Below are positions 18,342 through 27,677 of a DNA stretch of 64,000 nucleotides, piece by piece. Under the pieces are notes generated by a model that did not search any database, was not told where the DNA came from, and saw only the letters and a program-made list of their open reading frames with translations. Each line of letters begins with the position of its first letter. Within the stretch, counting starts at the first letter, position 1. The DNA comes from Maribacter polysiphoniae (GTDB lineage Bacteria > Bacteroidota > Bacteroidia > Flavobacteriales > Flavobacteriaceae). Made by a program: the position numbers and the translations under genes. The stretch covers positions 124,001 to 188,000 of the forward strand of contig NZ_QGGQ01000007.1 in assembly GCF_003148665.1 (NCBI RefSeq), read 5' to 3'.

Positions 18342-19376
18342 ATGGAACGACGTAATTTTATCAGGAACTCTACACTTGGTTTAGGGGCAGGGATTGCATT
18401 AACTCCTTCATCAGTATTTTCAGCCTCCAATGTGAGCGGGGAACCGTTGGCTTCAAAGTTGCCAAGGGAAGTCTGGATCGCTACACTGACATTGACAAAG
18501 ATTGACGCAGCCAATTATCAGGATATGGTTGAGGAGGTCTTGGGTCATATGGCGGATATTGTAAATTATAAACCCGATGTAATTTGTCTTCCTGAAATTT
18601 TCCCATTTTTCCATATTTCGGAAAAGATATCCATAGCGGAAGTTGCTGAGCAACCATTGGGAAAAATCACAAGTAGGTTTGCCGAGTTTGCCAGAAAGCA
18701 TAAAACGTATATCATATGTCCGCTTTATACAGTTGAAAATGGCAGGTATTACAATGCTGCCGTGGTTATCGATAGGGAAGGGAAGGTATTGGGCGAATAC
18801 CGGAAAACACATACCACCGAAGGAGAGATGGGAAAAGGGATTACCCCCGGTCCACTTGAACCCCCAGTATTTAAAACAGATTTTGGGATAATTGGAGTTC
18901 AAATATGTTTCGACCTGGAGTGGAATGATGGGTGGGAGCAATTGAAGGAAAAGGGTGCTGAGATTGTATTTTTCCCATCCGCATATTCAGGAGGAAAGGC
19001 TATTAATACCAGGGCTTGGCAGAACAAATATTGTGTGGTTTCAAGCACACTCAACGGTACGGCTAAAATATGTGATGTAACCGGGGAAGAAATCGCGAAA
19101 ACCGGATTTTGGGATAAGTATTGGGCAATAGCCCCCTTGAATCTTGAGAAAGCGTTTCTGCATACTTGGCCTTATGTCAGGAAATTCAAGGACATTCATG
19201 CAAAATATGGAAGAAAGGTGAAAATCACCAACTTCAGCGAAGAAGAGTGGTCCATTATCGAAAGCCTTTCTCCCGAAGTGAAAATCGCCGACATTCTTGA
19301 GGAGTTCGATCTTAAAACACATAAAGACCATATTCAGAGCGCTACCGATATGCAAAGGAAATTAAGAAAGGGATAA
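18342..19376 (+). CDS. Tat-exported carbon-nitrogen hydrolase (nitrilase superfamily)
   Basis: 344 residues. Twin-arginine leader MERRNFIRNSTLGLGAGIAL. The nitrilase Glu-Lys-Cys triad is complete: Glu85 in CLPEIFPFF, Lys155 in GEYRKTH and Cys189 in GVQICFDLEW. Members hydrolyse amides or N-carbamoyl compounds, occasionally nitriles. Export to the periplasm is uncommon for the superfamily but fits its neighbours, an exported amidohydrolase and an M14 carboxypeptidase. It probably removes an amide from the glycan or a peptide attached to it; this is inference. Confidence 0.88.
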   Translation: MERRNFIRNSTLGLGAGIALTPSSVFSASNVSGEPLASKLPREVWIATLTLTKIDAANYQDMVEEVLGHMADIVNYKPDVICLPEIFPFFHISEKISIAEVAEQPLGKITSRFAEFARKHKTYIICPLYTVENGRYYNAAVVIDREGKVLGEYRKTHTTEGEMGKGITPGPLEPPVFKTDFGIIGVQICFDLEWNDGWEQLKEKGAEIVFFPSAYSGGKAINTRAWQNKYCVVSSTLNGTAKICDVTGEEIAKTGFWDKYWAIAPLNLEKAFLHTWPYVRKFKDIHAKYGRKVKITNFSEEEWSIIESLSPEVKIADILEEFDLKTHKDHIQSATDMQRKLRKG

Positions 19377-19430
19377 CAATCATAAAAAGCCTAATAAATA
19401 ATGTTTTTAGACCAAATAGGTAAATCAAAA

Positions 19431-20513
19431 ATGAATAACATTATTATGATACGAAATTTGAAAATCACACAATTCCTATTGCTTACATGGATGGTTTGTT
19501 CTTACTCATGTGGTAAAAAAGCACCTCGTTTTGAGGATTTTCCAAAGATTGATGCACACGTTCATATTGAAACAGCCGATCCAGCAGTAATTGAATTCGC
19601 TAAAAAGGAGAATTTTAAATTCATTACCCTATGCACCGGAGCCGATAACCAGGAATTTATTGATGGGCAATTGCACCCTGCCCAAGCCCAAAAAACACAT
19701 TTTCCCAAGGATTTTGCCTATACCACTACTTTCTCAATGGAAGGATTTGACCAACCAGGTTGGTTGGAAGGGGTAATTAAAAGATTGGGGGAAGATTTTG
19801 ATCAAGGCGCTATAGGGATAAAAGTATACAAGGACATAGGAATGACTTTTCGCGATAGTCTCGGTAATTTCATCATGATCGATGATCAGCGTTTCGACCC
19901 CATATTTGAGTATATCGAAAAGCAAGGTAAAATTGTTGTTGGGCATCTTGGTGAACCTAAGAATTGCTGGCTTCCCATCGATTCGATGACGGTGAAAGGA
20001 GATAGAGCATACTATTCAACTAACCCCCAATACCATATGTACAAACACCCTGAATATCCATCGTACGATGAACAAATTGCCGCTAGGGATAGGAGACTTG
20101 CGAAAAACCCGAACTTAAAATTTATTGGTGCCCATCTCGGAAGTTTGGAATGGAGTGTGGATGAGTTGGCTAAACGACTTGATAAATACCCCAATTTTGC
20201 GGTTGATATGGCAGCACGTGTTTGCCATTTGCAAATTCAGGATTCGAAAAAAGTACGCGATTTTATACTGAAATATCAGGATAGATTAATGTATGCGACC
20301 GATTTCACCATTACCAACGACGATAATTATCAGGATGTTATTACAGAAATTAAAGAAGAATGGCATTCAGATTGGGACTATTTCTCTACAGACAATGTAA
20401 TGGGTAACTCACGTAATGATGACAAATTCAAAGGTTTGGCACTCGATGAAACAGTGCTTGGGAAGATTTATTATAAAAACGTATTCCATTGGTTTCCAGG
20501 AATATTTGAATAA
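19431..20513 (+). CDS. Lipoprotein-like amidohydrolase of the Amidohydro_2 family
   Basis: About 360 residues. I prefer the ATG at 19431 or 19446 over 19401, because these begin just before the hydrophobic signal (TQFLLLTWMVCSYSC, candidate lipobox cysteine). Metal ligands of the TIM-barrel amidohydrolases are visible: IDAHVHIET (HxH), VGHLGEP, GAHLGSLEWSVDELA and ATDFTITND. The CELAD-like substrate loop is absent, so the substrate is open. The gene follows the nitrilase-type gene by about 55 bp and precedes the M14 peptidase by 18 bp, consistent with one operon. Confidence 0.82.
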   Translation: MNNIIMIRNLKITQFLLLTWMVCSYSCGKKAPRFEDFPKIDAHVHIETADPAVIEFAKKENFKFITLCTGADNQEFIDGQLHPAQAQKTHFPKDFAYTTTFSMEGFDQPGWLEGVIKRLGEDFDQGAIGIKVYKDIGMTFRDSLGNFIMIDDQRFDPIFEYIEKQGKIVVGHLGEPKNCWLPIDSMTVKGDRAYYSTNPQYHMYKHPEYPSYDEQIAARDRRLAKNPNLKFIGAHLGSLEWSVDELAKRLDKYPNFAVDMAARVCHLQIQDSKKVRDFILKYQDRLMYATDFTITNDDNYQDVITEIKEEWHSDWDYFSTDNVMGNSRNDDKFKGLALDETVLGKIYYKNVFHWFPGIFE

Positions 20514-20531
20514 AACACAATACTTATAAAG

Positions 20532-21806
20532 ATGATTAAAAAAATTAAAAAGTTCTATTTATCGATTCCAAAGTCAAGAATCCTGACTCTTATTCCTATG
20601 GTGATTCTGTTTTTCGCCTTTTCTTGTAAACATTCAAGCAGTGTTGAAAAAGGGATAAAAAAAGAAAAAGAAAAATCAGGGTTAACCTATATCAAAACCA
20701 CGATCGAGAACGGGTCAAGCCTGAACTGGGAATTGGCCAATGACAGTACCGTAAATATCCATTTGAACTACGACTATGAGCGGAACTCGTTGAACCGGGC
20801 CTATGATCATTGGCATTTTTTGCTTGAAGCGAAGAAGGGAACCGATTTAACCCTGGTCTTTCACAATTTCAGTGAAATCTATAATGGGGAGAAAATGCCT
20901 TTCAATACTTGGATAATGGATTGCATCACTTCTCCCGATGACAGGAAATGGGAACACGTACCTGTGGAATGGATAGAAGGTGAGCGAATGAAAGTCAAAA
21001 TACACATGGAATCCGATTCCCTTTATATAGCAAGGGTAGACCCTTACCGGGTGAGCGATCTTCAAAATCTGGTTTCGAACATTGAGGAAAATGAGTTGGT
21101 GAAAATCACCCCTATCGGCAATACTGTAGAAGGAAGAAAGCTTCAGATCATCCAGGTCGGTGGGGATAAGGCACCACATCGGATTTTTATAAGGGCCAGG
21201 GTTCATGCCTGGGAACCAGGCGGCAACTGGGTCGTTGAAGGAATCATTAAGAAATTGCTTGACAATTCAAGGGAATCGAAAAAGTATTTAGAAAATTATA
21301 CGGTCTACATATTACCTATGGCAAATATGGATGGTGTGGCCAGGGGGATTTCGCGGTTTAATCTGAACGGTATGGATCTGAACCGGAACCTGACAGCACC
21401 CGCCGATTCCATTTTGGCTCCCGAAAATGCCGCAATGGAAAAATGGTTGGAGGCAATGATAGAAAAAGGGATGAAACCTGATCTTGCCATCGATTTCCAT
21501 AATGACTCCAACGGACCGCTTTTCTTTTCGACTGCAGGGAAAGAAAAGAAAGGGTATGTGGAAAACATGGATGTTTTGGAAGGTTTACTTCGTGAGCATA
21601 CGTGGTTCAGTGAACATACTTCCTTTTTTGGGACAACATCATTTGAAGAAGGGTTAATGGCAAGGTATGATATAGATGCATTGGTATATGAATTGAATGC
21701 CCATTGGATCAAAGGCTTGAATAAAAAACCTTTATCGGATGATTGGATTCTCCTAGGTGGTGAATTATGTAATGTCTTTGATCTTTATTTTAAAGAAACA
21801 AAATAA
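20532..21806 (+). CDS. M14-family zinc carboxypeptidase, lipoprotein
   Basis: 424 residues. Lipoprotein signal PMVILFFAFSC places the enzyme in the periplasm or at the cell surface. An N-terminal beta-sandwich domain (about 50-180) precedes the peptidase domain, as in cytosolic-carboxypeptidase-like M14 proteins. Zinc ligands: HAWEPGGNW (His-x-x-Glu, about 225-228) and DFHNDSNGP (third ligand His). The substrate carboxylate-binding motif is FNLNGMDLNRNL (Arg). The general-base Glu is probably in ALVYELNAHW near the C-terminus. It would trim C-terminal residues from peptides or amide-linked amino acids. Confidence 0.88.
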   Translation: MIKKIKKFYLSIPKSRILTLIPMVILFFAFSCKHSSSVEKGIKKEKEKSGLTYIKTTIENGSSLNWELANDSTVNIHLNYDYERNSLNRAYDHWHFLLEAKKGTDLTLVFHNFSEIYNGEKMPFNTWIMDCITSPDDRKWEHVPVEWIEGERMKVKIHMESDSLYIARVDPYRVSDLQNLVSNIEENELVKITPIGNTVEGRKLQIIQVGGDKAPHRIFIRARVHAWEPGGNWVVEGIIKKLLDNSRESKKYLENYTVYILPMANMDGVARGISRFNLNGMDLNRNLTAPADSILAPENAAMEKWLEAMIEKGMKPDLAIDFHNDSNGPLFFSTAGKEKKGYVENMDVLEGLLREHTWFSEHTSFFGTTSFEEGLMARYDIDALVYELNAHWIKGLNKKPLSDDWILLGGELCNVFDLYFKETK

Positions 21807-21880
21807 GATCAGGCTTTATTATTTAACAATAGTTGATATAGGGTAGCCTGGATTTAGCCGGACAATCTTGTCAGCCTAAA

Positions 21881-22843
21881 ATGATTAAAATGAGTTTTAC
21901 GAGAAGAAAATTTATAAAAGTAACTTCAGCTACGGCGGCTGGGGTAGGGATTGTCCCAACATTGGCAGCACAACTTATTCCATCACCCATTGGTAACAAT
22001 GTAAATGTAAATGTGTTTTCGAAATGCCTTCAATTCCTCAATTACGAAGAGTTAGGGGAAACATTGGCGAAATTGGGATTCAGTGGGGCTGACTTAACAG
22101 TGAGAAATAATGGGCATGTATTGCCCGAAAATGTAAAAAGGGATTTACCTAAGGCCGTAAAAGCTTTACAAAAGGCAGGTGTTGATGCCCCCATGATCGT
22201 TACGGGAATAAATGATGCGAACGATCGATTAACGGAAGATATTCTTGGAACGGCAGCTGATTCCGGTATCACTTACTATCGTATGGGGTACTATAAATTC
22301 GATGATAAGTTATCGGTTTTCCAGAACCTTGACAACTGTAAACGGAGGCTTGAAAAGCTCGAGAAATTAAACCGGAAATATAATATTAAGGTAGGGTATC
22401 AAAACCATTCAGGCCCCTGGGGTATGGTAGGTGGTGCTGTTTGGGACCTACATTATATCTTAAAGGATTTTGATCCGGAATATGTTGGAGTGCAATATGA
22501 TATTGCACATTCAATGGTAGAAGGTGGCTACTCATGGGAAATTGCCTTGAAAATAATAGAACCTTGGATAAATAGTCTGGCCATAAAAGATTTTTTATGG
22601 AAGAAAGGGGAAAAAAGATGGGAGCCGGAATGGGTTCCATTAGGGGAAGGAATGGTTGATTTTAAAAAGTATGCCGATGATGCCCAGCGTCTATTGACAA
22701 CCAAGCCTATTACCATACATTGTGAATATGATTTAGGGGGTGCGGAGTTTGGGCGAACCAACCCAACCATGTCACCAAAAGATATCTATAGAAAATTGAC
22801 AGATGACCTTCATTATTTCAATAATAAGCTATTAAAAAGCTGA
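21881..22843 (+). CDS. Tat-exported sugar phosphate isomerase/epimerase-fold protein
   Basis: 320 residues. Leader MSFTRRKFIKVTSATAAGVG carries the twin-arginine motif; a start at 21890 is also possible. The remainder is a xylose-isomerase-like TIM barrel: LAKLGFSGADLTVRNNGHVL, YRMGYYKF, YNIKVGYQNHSGPWGMVGG, GVQYDIAHSMVEGG and ITIHCEYDLGGAEFG, which supply the usual Glu/Asp/His metal ligands. Exported members of this fold accompany Gfo/Idh/MocA and DUF1080 proteins in glycan loci and have been implicated in keto-sugar chemistry, so a role on 3-keto or epimerised sugars is possible. Confidence 0.82.
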   Translation: MIKMSFTRRKFIKVTSATAAGVGIVPTLAAQLIPSPIGNNVNVNVFSKCLQFLNYEELGETLAKLGFSGADLTVRNNGHVLPENVKRDLPKAVKALQKAGVDAPMIVTGINDANDRLTEDILGTAADSGITYYRMGYYKFDDKLSVFQNLDNCKRRLEKLEKLNRKYNIKVGYQNHSGPWGMVGGAVWDLHYILKDFDPEYVGVQYDIAHSMVEGGYSWEIALKIIEPWINSLAIKDFLWKKGEKRWEPEWVPLGEGMVDFKKYADDAQRLLTTKPITIHCEYDLGGAEFGRTNPTMSPKDIYRKLTDDLHYFNNKLLKS

Positions 22844-22995
22844 TGGGAAGGATATTATCGAAGAAATGAAATAGCACGGAGGGAACCGTTACGTTCGCTT
22901 AAATGGGAACTATAATAAAAGGATATCCAAGGCATATTTGATATTTAAAATGGTGTTAACTGAATGATCAATAATTGCATAAACCTTGTTTTAGG

Positions 22996-23015
22996 GCTGG
23001 ATGTAAATCCAGTTT
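22996..23015 (+). terminator. Hairpin with T-tract just before the first DUF4832-type gene
   Basis: CTGGAT-GTAA-ATCCAG followed by TTTTAAA. The hairpin lies about 150 bp after the isomerase-fold gene and only 16 bp before the next start codon. It may terminate upstream transcription or act as a leader stem. Confidence 0.45.
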
Positions 23016-23030
23016 TAAAGTATTAAATCT

Positions 23031-24509
23031 ATGAAGAGATTAGTTTCTTTAATATTTATTGCACTCATTTTCTCTTGTTCGCCGAAGGAGGATTTTAGTC
23101 CACAAAAAACAGATCTTGGAAGTAAATGGGACACCCTACGCCCACTTGTTACTCCGGATAAAGGGTGGTATCATCACATGCTCGATAATGGAATTGAAAG
23201 ATACCTTATCCAGGATGAAAAAGATCTAACCAGTTTTGTGGGAATGGATCATCTATATCTTCGCCTGGCATGGGCTTTTCTTGAGCCCGAGGAAGGAAAA
23301 TACAACTGGTCGTATATTGATGGGATAGTGGAGAAATATGTGCCCATGGGGTATAAAATTTCATTCCGTATCACCTGTAAGGAAACAGGAGGGGCTCCCG
23401 GAAGTGTTCCTGCCGAAGTAGATGGTATAAGGTATGCGACACCATACTGGGTGAAACAAGCAGGGGCATCCGGTATTGATCGTCCTGAGTATGGATCAGC
23501 CTCCTGGACACCCGACTGGGACGATCCTGTATTTATTGAGAAACTTAATAATTTTCATGAGGCCTTTGCCCAAAAATATGATGGAAAACCCTGGGTCCGA
23601 TACATCGATGTAGGAAGTATTGGTGAGTGGGGTGAAGGTCATACCTATTTTTCCACGCGGATTCCCGCTACCAACGAAGAGATTAAAACACACTTGAATT
23701 TATATTTGAAACATTACAAAAACGCTTTATTGGTTGTTTCAGACGATTTGCTCAGATCTGGCAAGTCGGAAGAGGAGATGGAAGAATTGCTGAATTTTGC
23801 CGAAGAAAAAGGTTTTACTTTTCGTGATGATAGTCCAATGGTGGATGTAGAGGATAACCTGGACACATGGACGGTAAGTCAACCCCATTTTTTCGAAGCG
23901 GTTTATAAAACCCGACCAACTATTTTTGAGTTGCAACATTATGCCCAGGTAAAAAAGGATGGACACTGGATGGGTCAAAATGGTTCAACAATTATTCCAG
24001 GAGTACAGGTAAGTGGTGCTGAGATATTCAGAAATGCAATGGAATTAATACACCCTACCTACATTGGGTTTCATGGTTATTTGGGTGAATGGTTGGCTGA
24101 TAATCCGGAATTGACAGTGGAATTACTCAATCGTAGTGGGTATTGGTATTTCCCCCAATCGATGCATACCACAGATTATGTCGATGGTGAATTATCATTT
24201 GAAATCACTTGGTTGAACAAAGGTGTTGCTCCTGCATATTCCGGATATCAACTAAAGGGAAAATTAATTCCTGAGGATAATTCAGATGAAACGATCGAAT
24301 TTGTAATTCAGGATTCAGGAAATAAAGACTGGATGCCGAATCAGCGAACAACCGAAAAATATAAGGTTACCCTACCCAAAGAACCTAAGGGAAATTACCA
24401 GGTAGCCATTCAGCTTTTTGATGAAGATTCAGGGAATCCGGTTGAAATTGGATTAACAACCAATATAAAACACAACGATTGTTTTGTGATTCAAAATCTT
24501 TCTTTTTGA
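23031..24509 (+). CDS. DUF4832-type TIM-barrel putative glycosidase, lipoprotein
   Basis: 492 residues. Lipoprotein signal MKRLVSLIFIALIFSC. The central part (about 60-340) resembles GH42/beta-galactosidase-like TIM barrels: YLRLAWAFLEPEEGKYNWSY, then YGSASWTPDWDDPVFIEKLN and VRYIDVGSIGEWGEGH, where the Glu of GEWGEG is a good acid/base candidate (about residue 203). The C-terminal part (about 375-485) is a beta-sandwich (SFEITWLNKGVAPAYSGYQL) typical of DUF4832 proteins. No activity is established for this group to my knowledge. Two relatives, at 24579 and 32546, lie in this window. Confidence 0.7.
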   Translation: MKRLVSLIFIALIFSCSPKEDFSPQKTDLGSKWDTLRPLVTPDKGWYHHMLDNGIERYLIQDEKDLTSFVGMDHLYLRLAWAFLEPEEGKYNWSYIDGIVEKYVPMGYKISFRITCKETGGAPGSVPAEVDGIRYATPYWVKQAGASGIDRPEYGSASWTPDWDDPVFIEKLNNFHEAFAQKYDGKPWVRYIDVGSIGEWGEGHTYFSTRIPATNEEIKTHLNLYLKHYKNALLVVSDDLLRSGKSEEEMEELLNFAEEKGFTFRDDSPMVDVEDNLDTWTVSQPHFFEAVYKTRPTIFELQHYAQVKKDGHWMGQNGSTIIPGVQVSGAEIFRNAMELIHPTYIGFHGYLGEWLADNPELTVELLNRSGYWYFPQSMHTTDYVDGELSFEITWLNKGVAPAYSGYQLKGKLIPEDNSDETIEFVIQDSGNKDWMPNQRTTEKYKVTLPKEPKGNYQVAIQLFDEDSGNPVEIGLTTNIKHNDCFVIQNLSF

Positions 24510-24578
24510 ACCATGCATACAATTGTAAAGAACAAATAACGAAAAGGACGACAAGGTTAAAACTGAAAATAGTATTAA

Positions 24579-26030
24579 ATGACAAAATTTAAAAATCACG
24601 CATTTGCATTTTGTGCCGTCTTATTGTTTGTTGCCGAATTGTCCGCGCAACAATTAATTAGGACCCGGCCAATAGAGGTTGATGATGTTTTGACCAATCC
24701 TGGCAAGGGATTTATGACCTTTCAACGTTTTAATGGCGACAGTCTAAATGCAGGTAATGGTTGGACCGAAGGACTTCCCATAGAGTATCAGGAATTTGAT
24801 GGGGATTTAACCAATGAAGGCTACCCCGACACTACAATTGCCTATTTCCGTATTTATTGGAAGTATCTCGAAAGTGCAGATGGTACGTATAATTGGGATT
24901 TGCTTGACCGGGCGTTGTATACCGCAAAGAGCAGAGGACAGACCTTAATGATAAGAGTTGCCCCATACGGTAACGATGGCGAACAGGACGTTCCCAAATG
25001 GTACCGGAAAATGGTAGACCCCAACCAGGAGTGGAAAAGTCCGGTTCCGAAATGGGCTGTAGACCCTGAAGACCCAAGGTATGCCCAATATTTTGGAAGA
25101 ATGGTACGGGCGCTGGGGGCAAGGTATGATGGTCATCCCGATGTTGAGGGAATCGATCTCGCTATTGTAGGTGCGTGGGGAGAAGGAGAAGGTTCCCATT
25201 TACTTTCAAAAAGTACGATGCAACTGTTGGTGGAAGCTTATACCGAATCGTTTAGAAAAACACCCTTAATAGCCTTGTTAATGGATGAAAAAACGAATAA
25301 ATATGCCAATTCCCTTGCGGATATTGGCTGGAGGGTCGATTGTATTGGTGATCTCGATTTTTGGGCAGCAGAAGAAAATGGCTTTGCACATATGTACGAC
25401 CTGTATCCACAGCGGATACACAATTGTGGGGTTAGGGAGGCATGGAAAAGTGCACCATTAAGCTTCGAAATATGTGGAACATTCCTTAGGTGGAAAGAGA
25501 ATCAGGGGTATGACCGGGAAGACGTTGCGTATATCTTGAATGAATCCTTAAAATGGCATATCTCCTCGTTTAATGCGAAATCATCGCCAGTACCGGCAGA
25601 ATGGAAAGATCTGGTAGATGAGTGGCTTAAGAAGATGGGATACCGGTTTGTATTACGTACTATTTCTTATCCCGAATATACTACTCCCGGGGAATTGGTC
25701 CCATATAAATCATGGTGGGAAAATAAAGGTGTGGCTCCCATCTATAAAGATTTTAATCTGGCCATTAGGCTTACCAACGAAAAACGAACGGAAGTCTTTA
25801 TTACGGATGCCGATATTAAATCATGGTTACCCGGTGATATCATTTATGACAATGCCTTTGCAATTCCTTGGGATATGCCAAACGGAACGTATCAAATGCA
25901 GGTGGGTATAGTAGATCCGCAATCCCATGAGCCTAAAGTTAATTTGGCCATTGAGGGAAGGGATAATGAAGGTTGGTATTCGTTTGGGGAAATCAAAGTC
26001 AAAAAATCCAAATATGGTGGTAAGAAATAA
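24579..26030 (+). CDS. DUF4832-type TIM-barrel putative glycosidase, secreted
   Basis: 483 residues with signal peptide ending LFVAELSAQQ. Same architecture as the preceding gene: LTNPGKGFMTFQRFN, YFRIYWKYLESADGTYNWDL, then VEGIDLAIVGAWGEGEG (candidate catalytic Glu near residue 202) and a C-terminal beta domain with PYKSWWENKGVAPIYKDFNL. The WWENKGVAPIY and TWLNKGVAPAY blocks of the two genes align directly, showing an ancient tandem duplication. 69 bp separates it from its upstream paralogue. Confidence 0.7.
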   Translation: MTKFKNHAFAFCAVLLFVAELSAQQLIRTRPIEVDDVLTNPGKGFMTFQRFNGDSLNAGNGWTEGLPIEYQEFDGDLTNEGYPDTTIAYFRIYWKYLESADGTYNWDLLDRALYTAKSRGQTLMIRVAPYGNDGEQDVPKWYRKMVDPNQEWKSPVPKWAVDPEDPRYAQYFGRMVRALGARYDGHPDVEGIDLAIVGAWGEGEGSHLLSKSTMQLLVEAYTESFRKTPLIALLMDEKTNKYANSLADIGWRVDCIGDLDFWAAEENGFAHMYDLYPQRIHNCGVREAWKSAPLSFEICGTFLRWKENQGYDREDVAYILNESLKWHISSFNAKSSPVPAEWKDLVDEWLKKMGYRFVLRTISYPEYTTPGELVPYKSWWENKGVAPIYKDFNLAIRLTNEKRTEVFITDADIKSWLPGDIIYDNAFAIPWDMPNGTYQMQVGIVDPQSHEPKVNLAIEGRDNEGWYSFGEIKVKKSKYGGKK

Positions 26031-26097
26031 ATAGTTTCAATCCTTTTAAAATTGCTTAAAAATCTAATCGTATAATATATTCAAATCTATTAATTCC

Positions 26098-27528
26098 ATG
26101 AAGAAATCGAGATTCACATTCAATGTATTCCTATTAATCTTATTTGTAATGATCTATCCCCCTTTGAGGTCCCAAGAGCTTAATGGAAAAAAAGGGGGGG
26201 CAATCTCGGGTTTAGCGCCAACACCTCCTCTTGGATACAACAGTTTTGATAGTTATCTGGTTTTCCTGAACGAAGAGAAGGCAAACGCCATGATTGATAT
26301 AATGGCAGAAAAGTACAAGCCTTTTGGGTATGAATATTTTGTAATTGATGCCGGATGGTATAATAATGTAGAACTTTATAAGGGAACAAATTACCCTAAG
26401 AAAAAATTAGGTCTTGCCATTGATGCTTATGGCTTACCCGAACCTTCCAAGGTGTATTTCCCAAGTGGTATAAAAGCAGTGGCTGACCATGCCCATGAAA
26501 AGGGCTTAAAGTTCGGCGTTTGGATTATCCGGGGAATCCCAAAATCGGCTGTTGAACAAAATCTTCCGATAAAGGGTACACCATACAGGGCAAGGGACAT
26601 TGCAGATACCACAAGTATATGTGTGTGGTCCGATAAGAACTATGGGGTTGATATGGGCAAACCCGGAGCGCAGGAGTATTACAACTCATTGATAGATAAA
26701 TTGGCATCGTGGGGCGTTGACTATATCAAGGTCGACGATATGGTTCCAAATCCTAAAGAAATTGTGGCTATCGCAAAAGCCATAGAAAATGGTGGACATA
26801 GGATGATGTACAGTCTTTCTCCTGGAGGTGTAAATACAAGGGTTGATTTACCTTACTATAAAAAAGCAAACATGTTGCGTATTACATCGGATATATGGGA
26901 CAATCAATTGAGTATTGATAAAGGGTTCACTGCCTGGGAAAAATTCTCCGGCTTGGAAGGGAATGATTTTTGGCCCGATCTGGATATGATTCCATTCGGA
27001 AGGTTATGTATGGAAATCCCTGATTTTGTAGAGGACGTGCCTGAAGAAGGAAGAAATAGACAGAGCCTTTTCACACAGGATCAAATGAAAACATTCCTAA
27101 CACAAAGGGCACTCGCGGCATCACCTTTATTCATTGGCGGCGACTTGCTTACGATGGATGATTTTTCGTATTCCTTGCTTACAAATAAAGAAATGTTGGC
27201 TTGTAACCAAAATGGCGTAATGGGGGTAAATGTTTATCGAGCGGGTAATCTTGAAGTGTGGTTAACATCTGATAAGGATGAGCCGGGAAAAGGTTGGATC
27301 GGAATTTTCAATAGAACCACCACAGACCGGAATGTTAAATTATCCAAGTATGATCTTGGATTTACTGAAATCGTGGATAGTTACAACGTGGTTGAGAATA
27401 AGAATGCATTTAAAATGAAAGACATCTGGGGTGATTCTGAATTTATAATTGATGGTTATCATCAGTTCTTAGTTCCAGCTAACGGTGTGGTTTTTTTGGA
27501 GTTCACGGAAATAACCGCTAATAGATAG
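26098..27528 (+). CDS. GH27-type alpha-galactosidase, secreted
   Basis: 476 residues with a signal peptide (FNVFLLILFVMIYPPLRSQ). The (beta/alpha)8 barrel begins TPPLGYNSFDSY and YEYFVIDAGWYN, characteristic of clan GH-D. The catalytic nucleophile is in VDYIKVDDMV (about residue 211) and the acid/base Asp in LRITSDIWDN (about residue 265). A C-terminal antiparallel beta domain follows (about 380-475). The standard GH27 active-site order is intact, so the enzyme should remove alpha-linked galactose or a close relative from oligosaccharides in the periplasm. Confidence 0.88.
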   Translation: MKKSRFTFNVFLLILFVMIYPPLRSQELNGKKGGAISGLAPTPPLGYNSFDSYLVFLNEEKANAMIDIMAEKYKPFGYEYFVIDAGWYNNVELYKGTNYPKKKLGLAIDAYGLPEPSKVYFPSGIKAVADHAHEKGLKFGVWIIRGIPKSAVEQNLPIKGTPYRARDIADTTSICVWSDKNYGVDMGKPGAQEYYNSLIDKLASWGVDYIKVDDMVPNPKEIVAIAKAIENGGHRMMYSLSPGGVNTRVDLPYYKKANMLRITSDIWDNQLSIDKGFTAWEKFSGLEGNDFWPDLDMIPFGRLCMEIPDFVEDVPEEGRNRQSLFTQDQMKTFLTQRALAASPLFIGGDLLTMDDFSYSLLTNKEMLACNQNGVMGVNVYRAGNLEVWLTSDKDEPGKGWIGIFNRTTTDRNVKLSKYDLGFTEIVDSYNVVENKNAFKMKDIWGDSEFIIDGYHQFLVPANGVVFLEFTEITANR

Positions 27529-27677
27529 CAATTAGTTGTTTCTTTTACGCAAGGGTAAAATGTAGTTTAAAAAATGGGATAAAAAGGATGGGTGTTGTCA
27601 ATAAAACCAGACCTACCTGAAATAGGGCTTTCAATATCCCGAAAATATAATTTTCAGAAACGAATAAAAGTTAAAAA

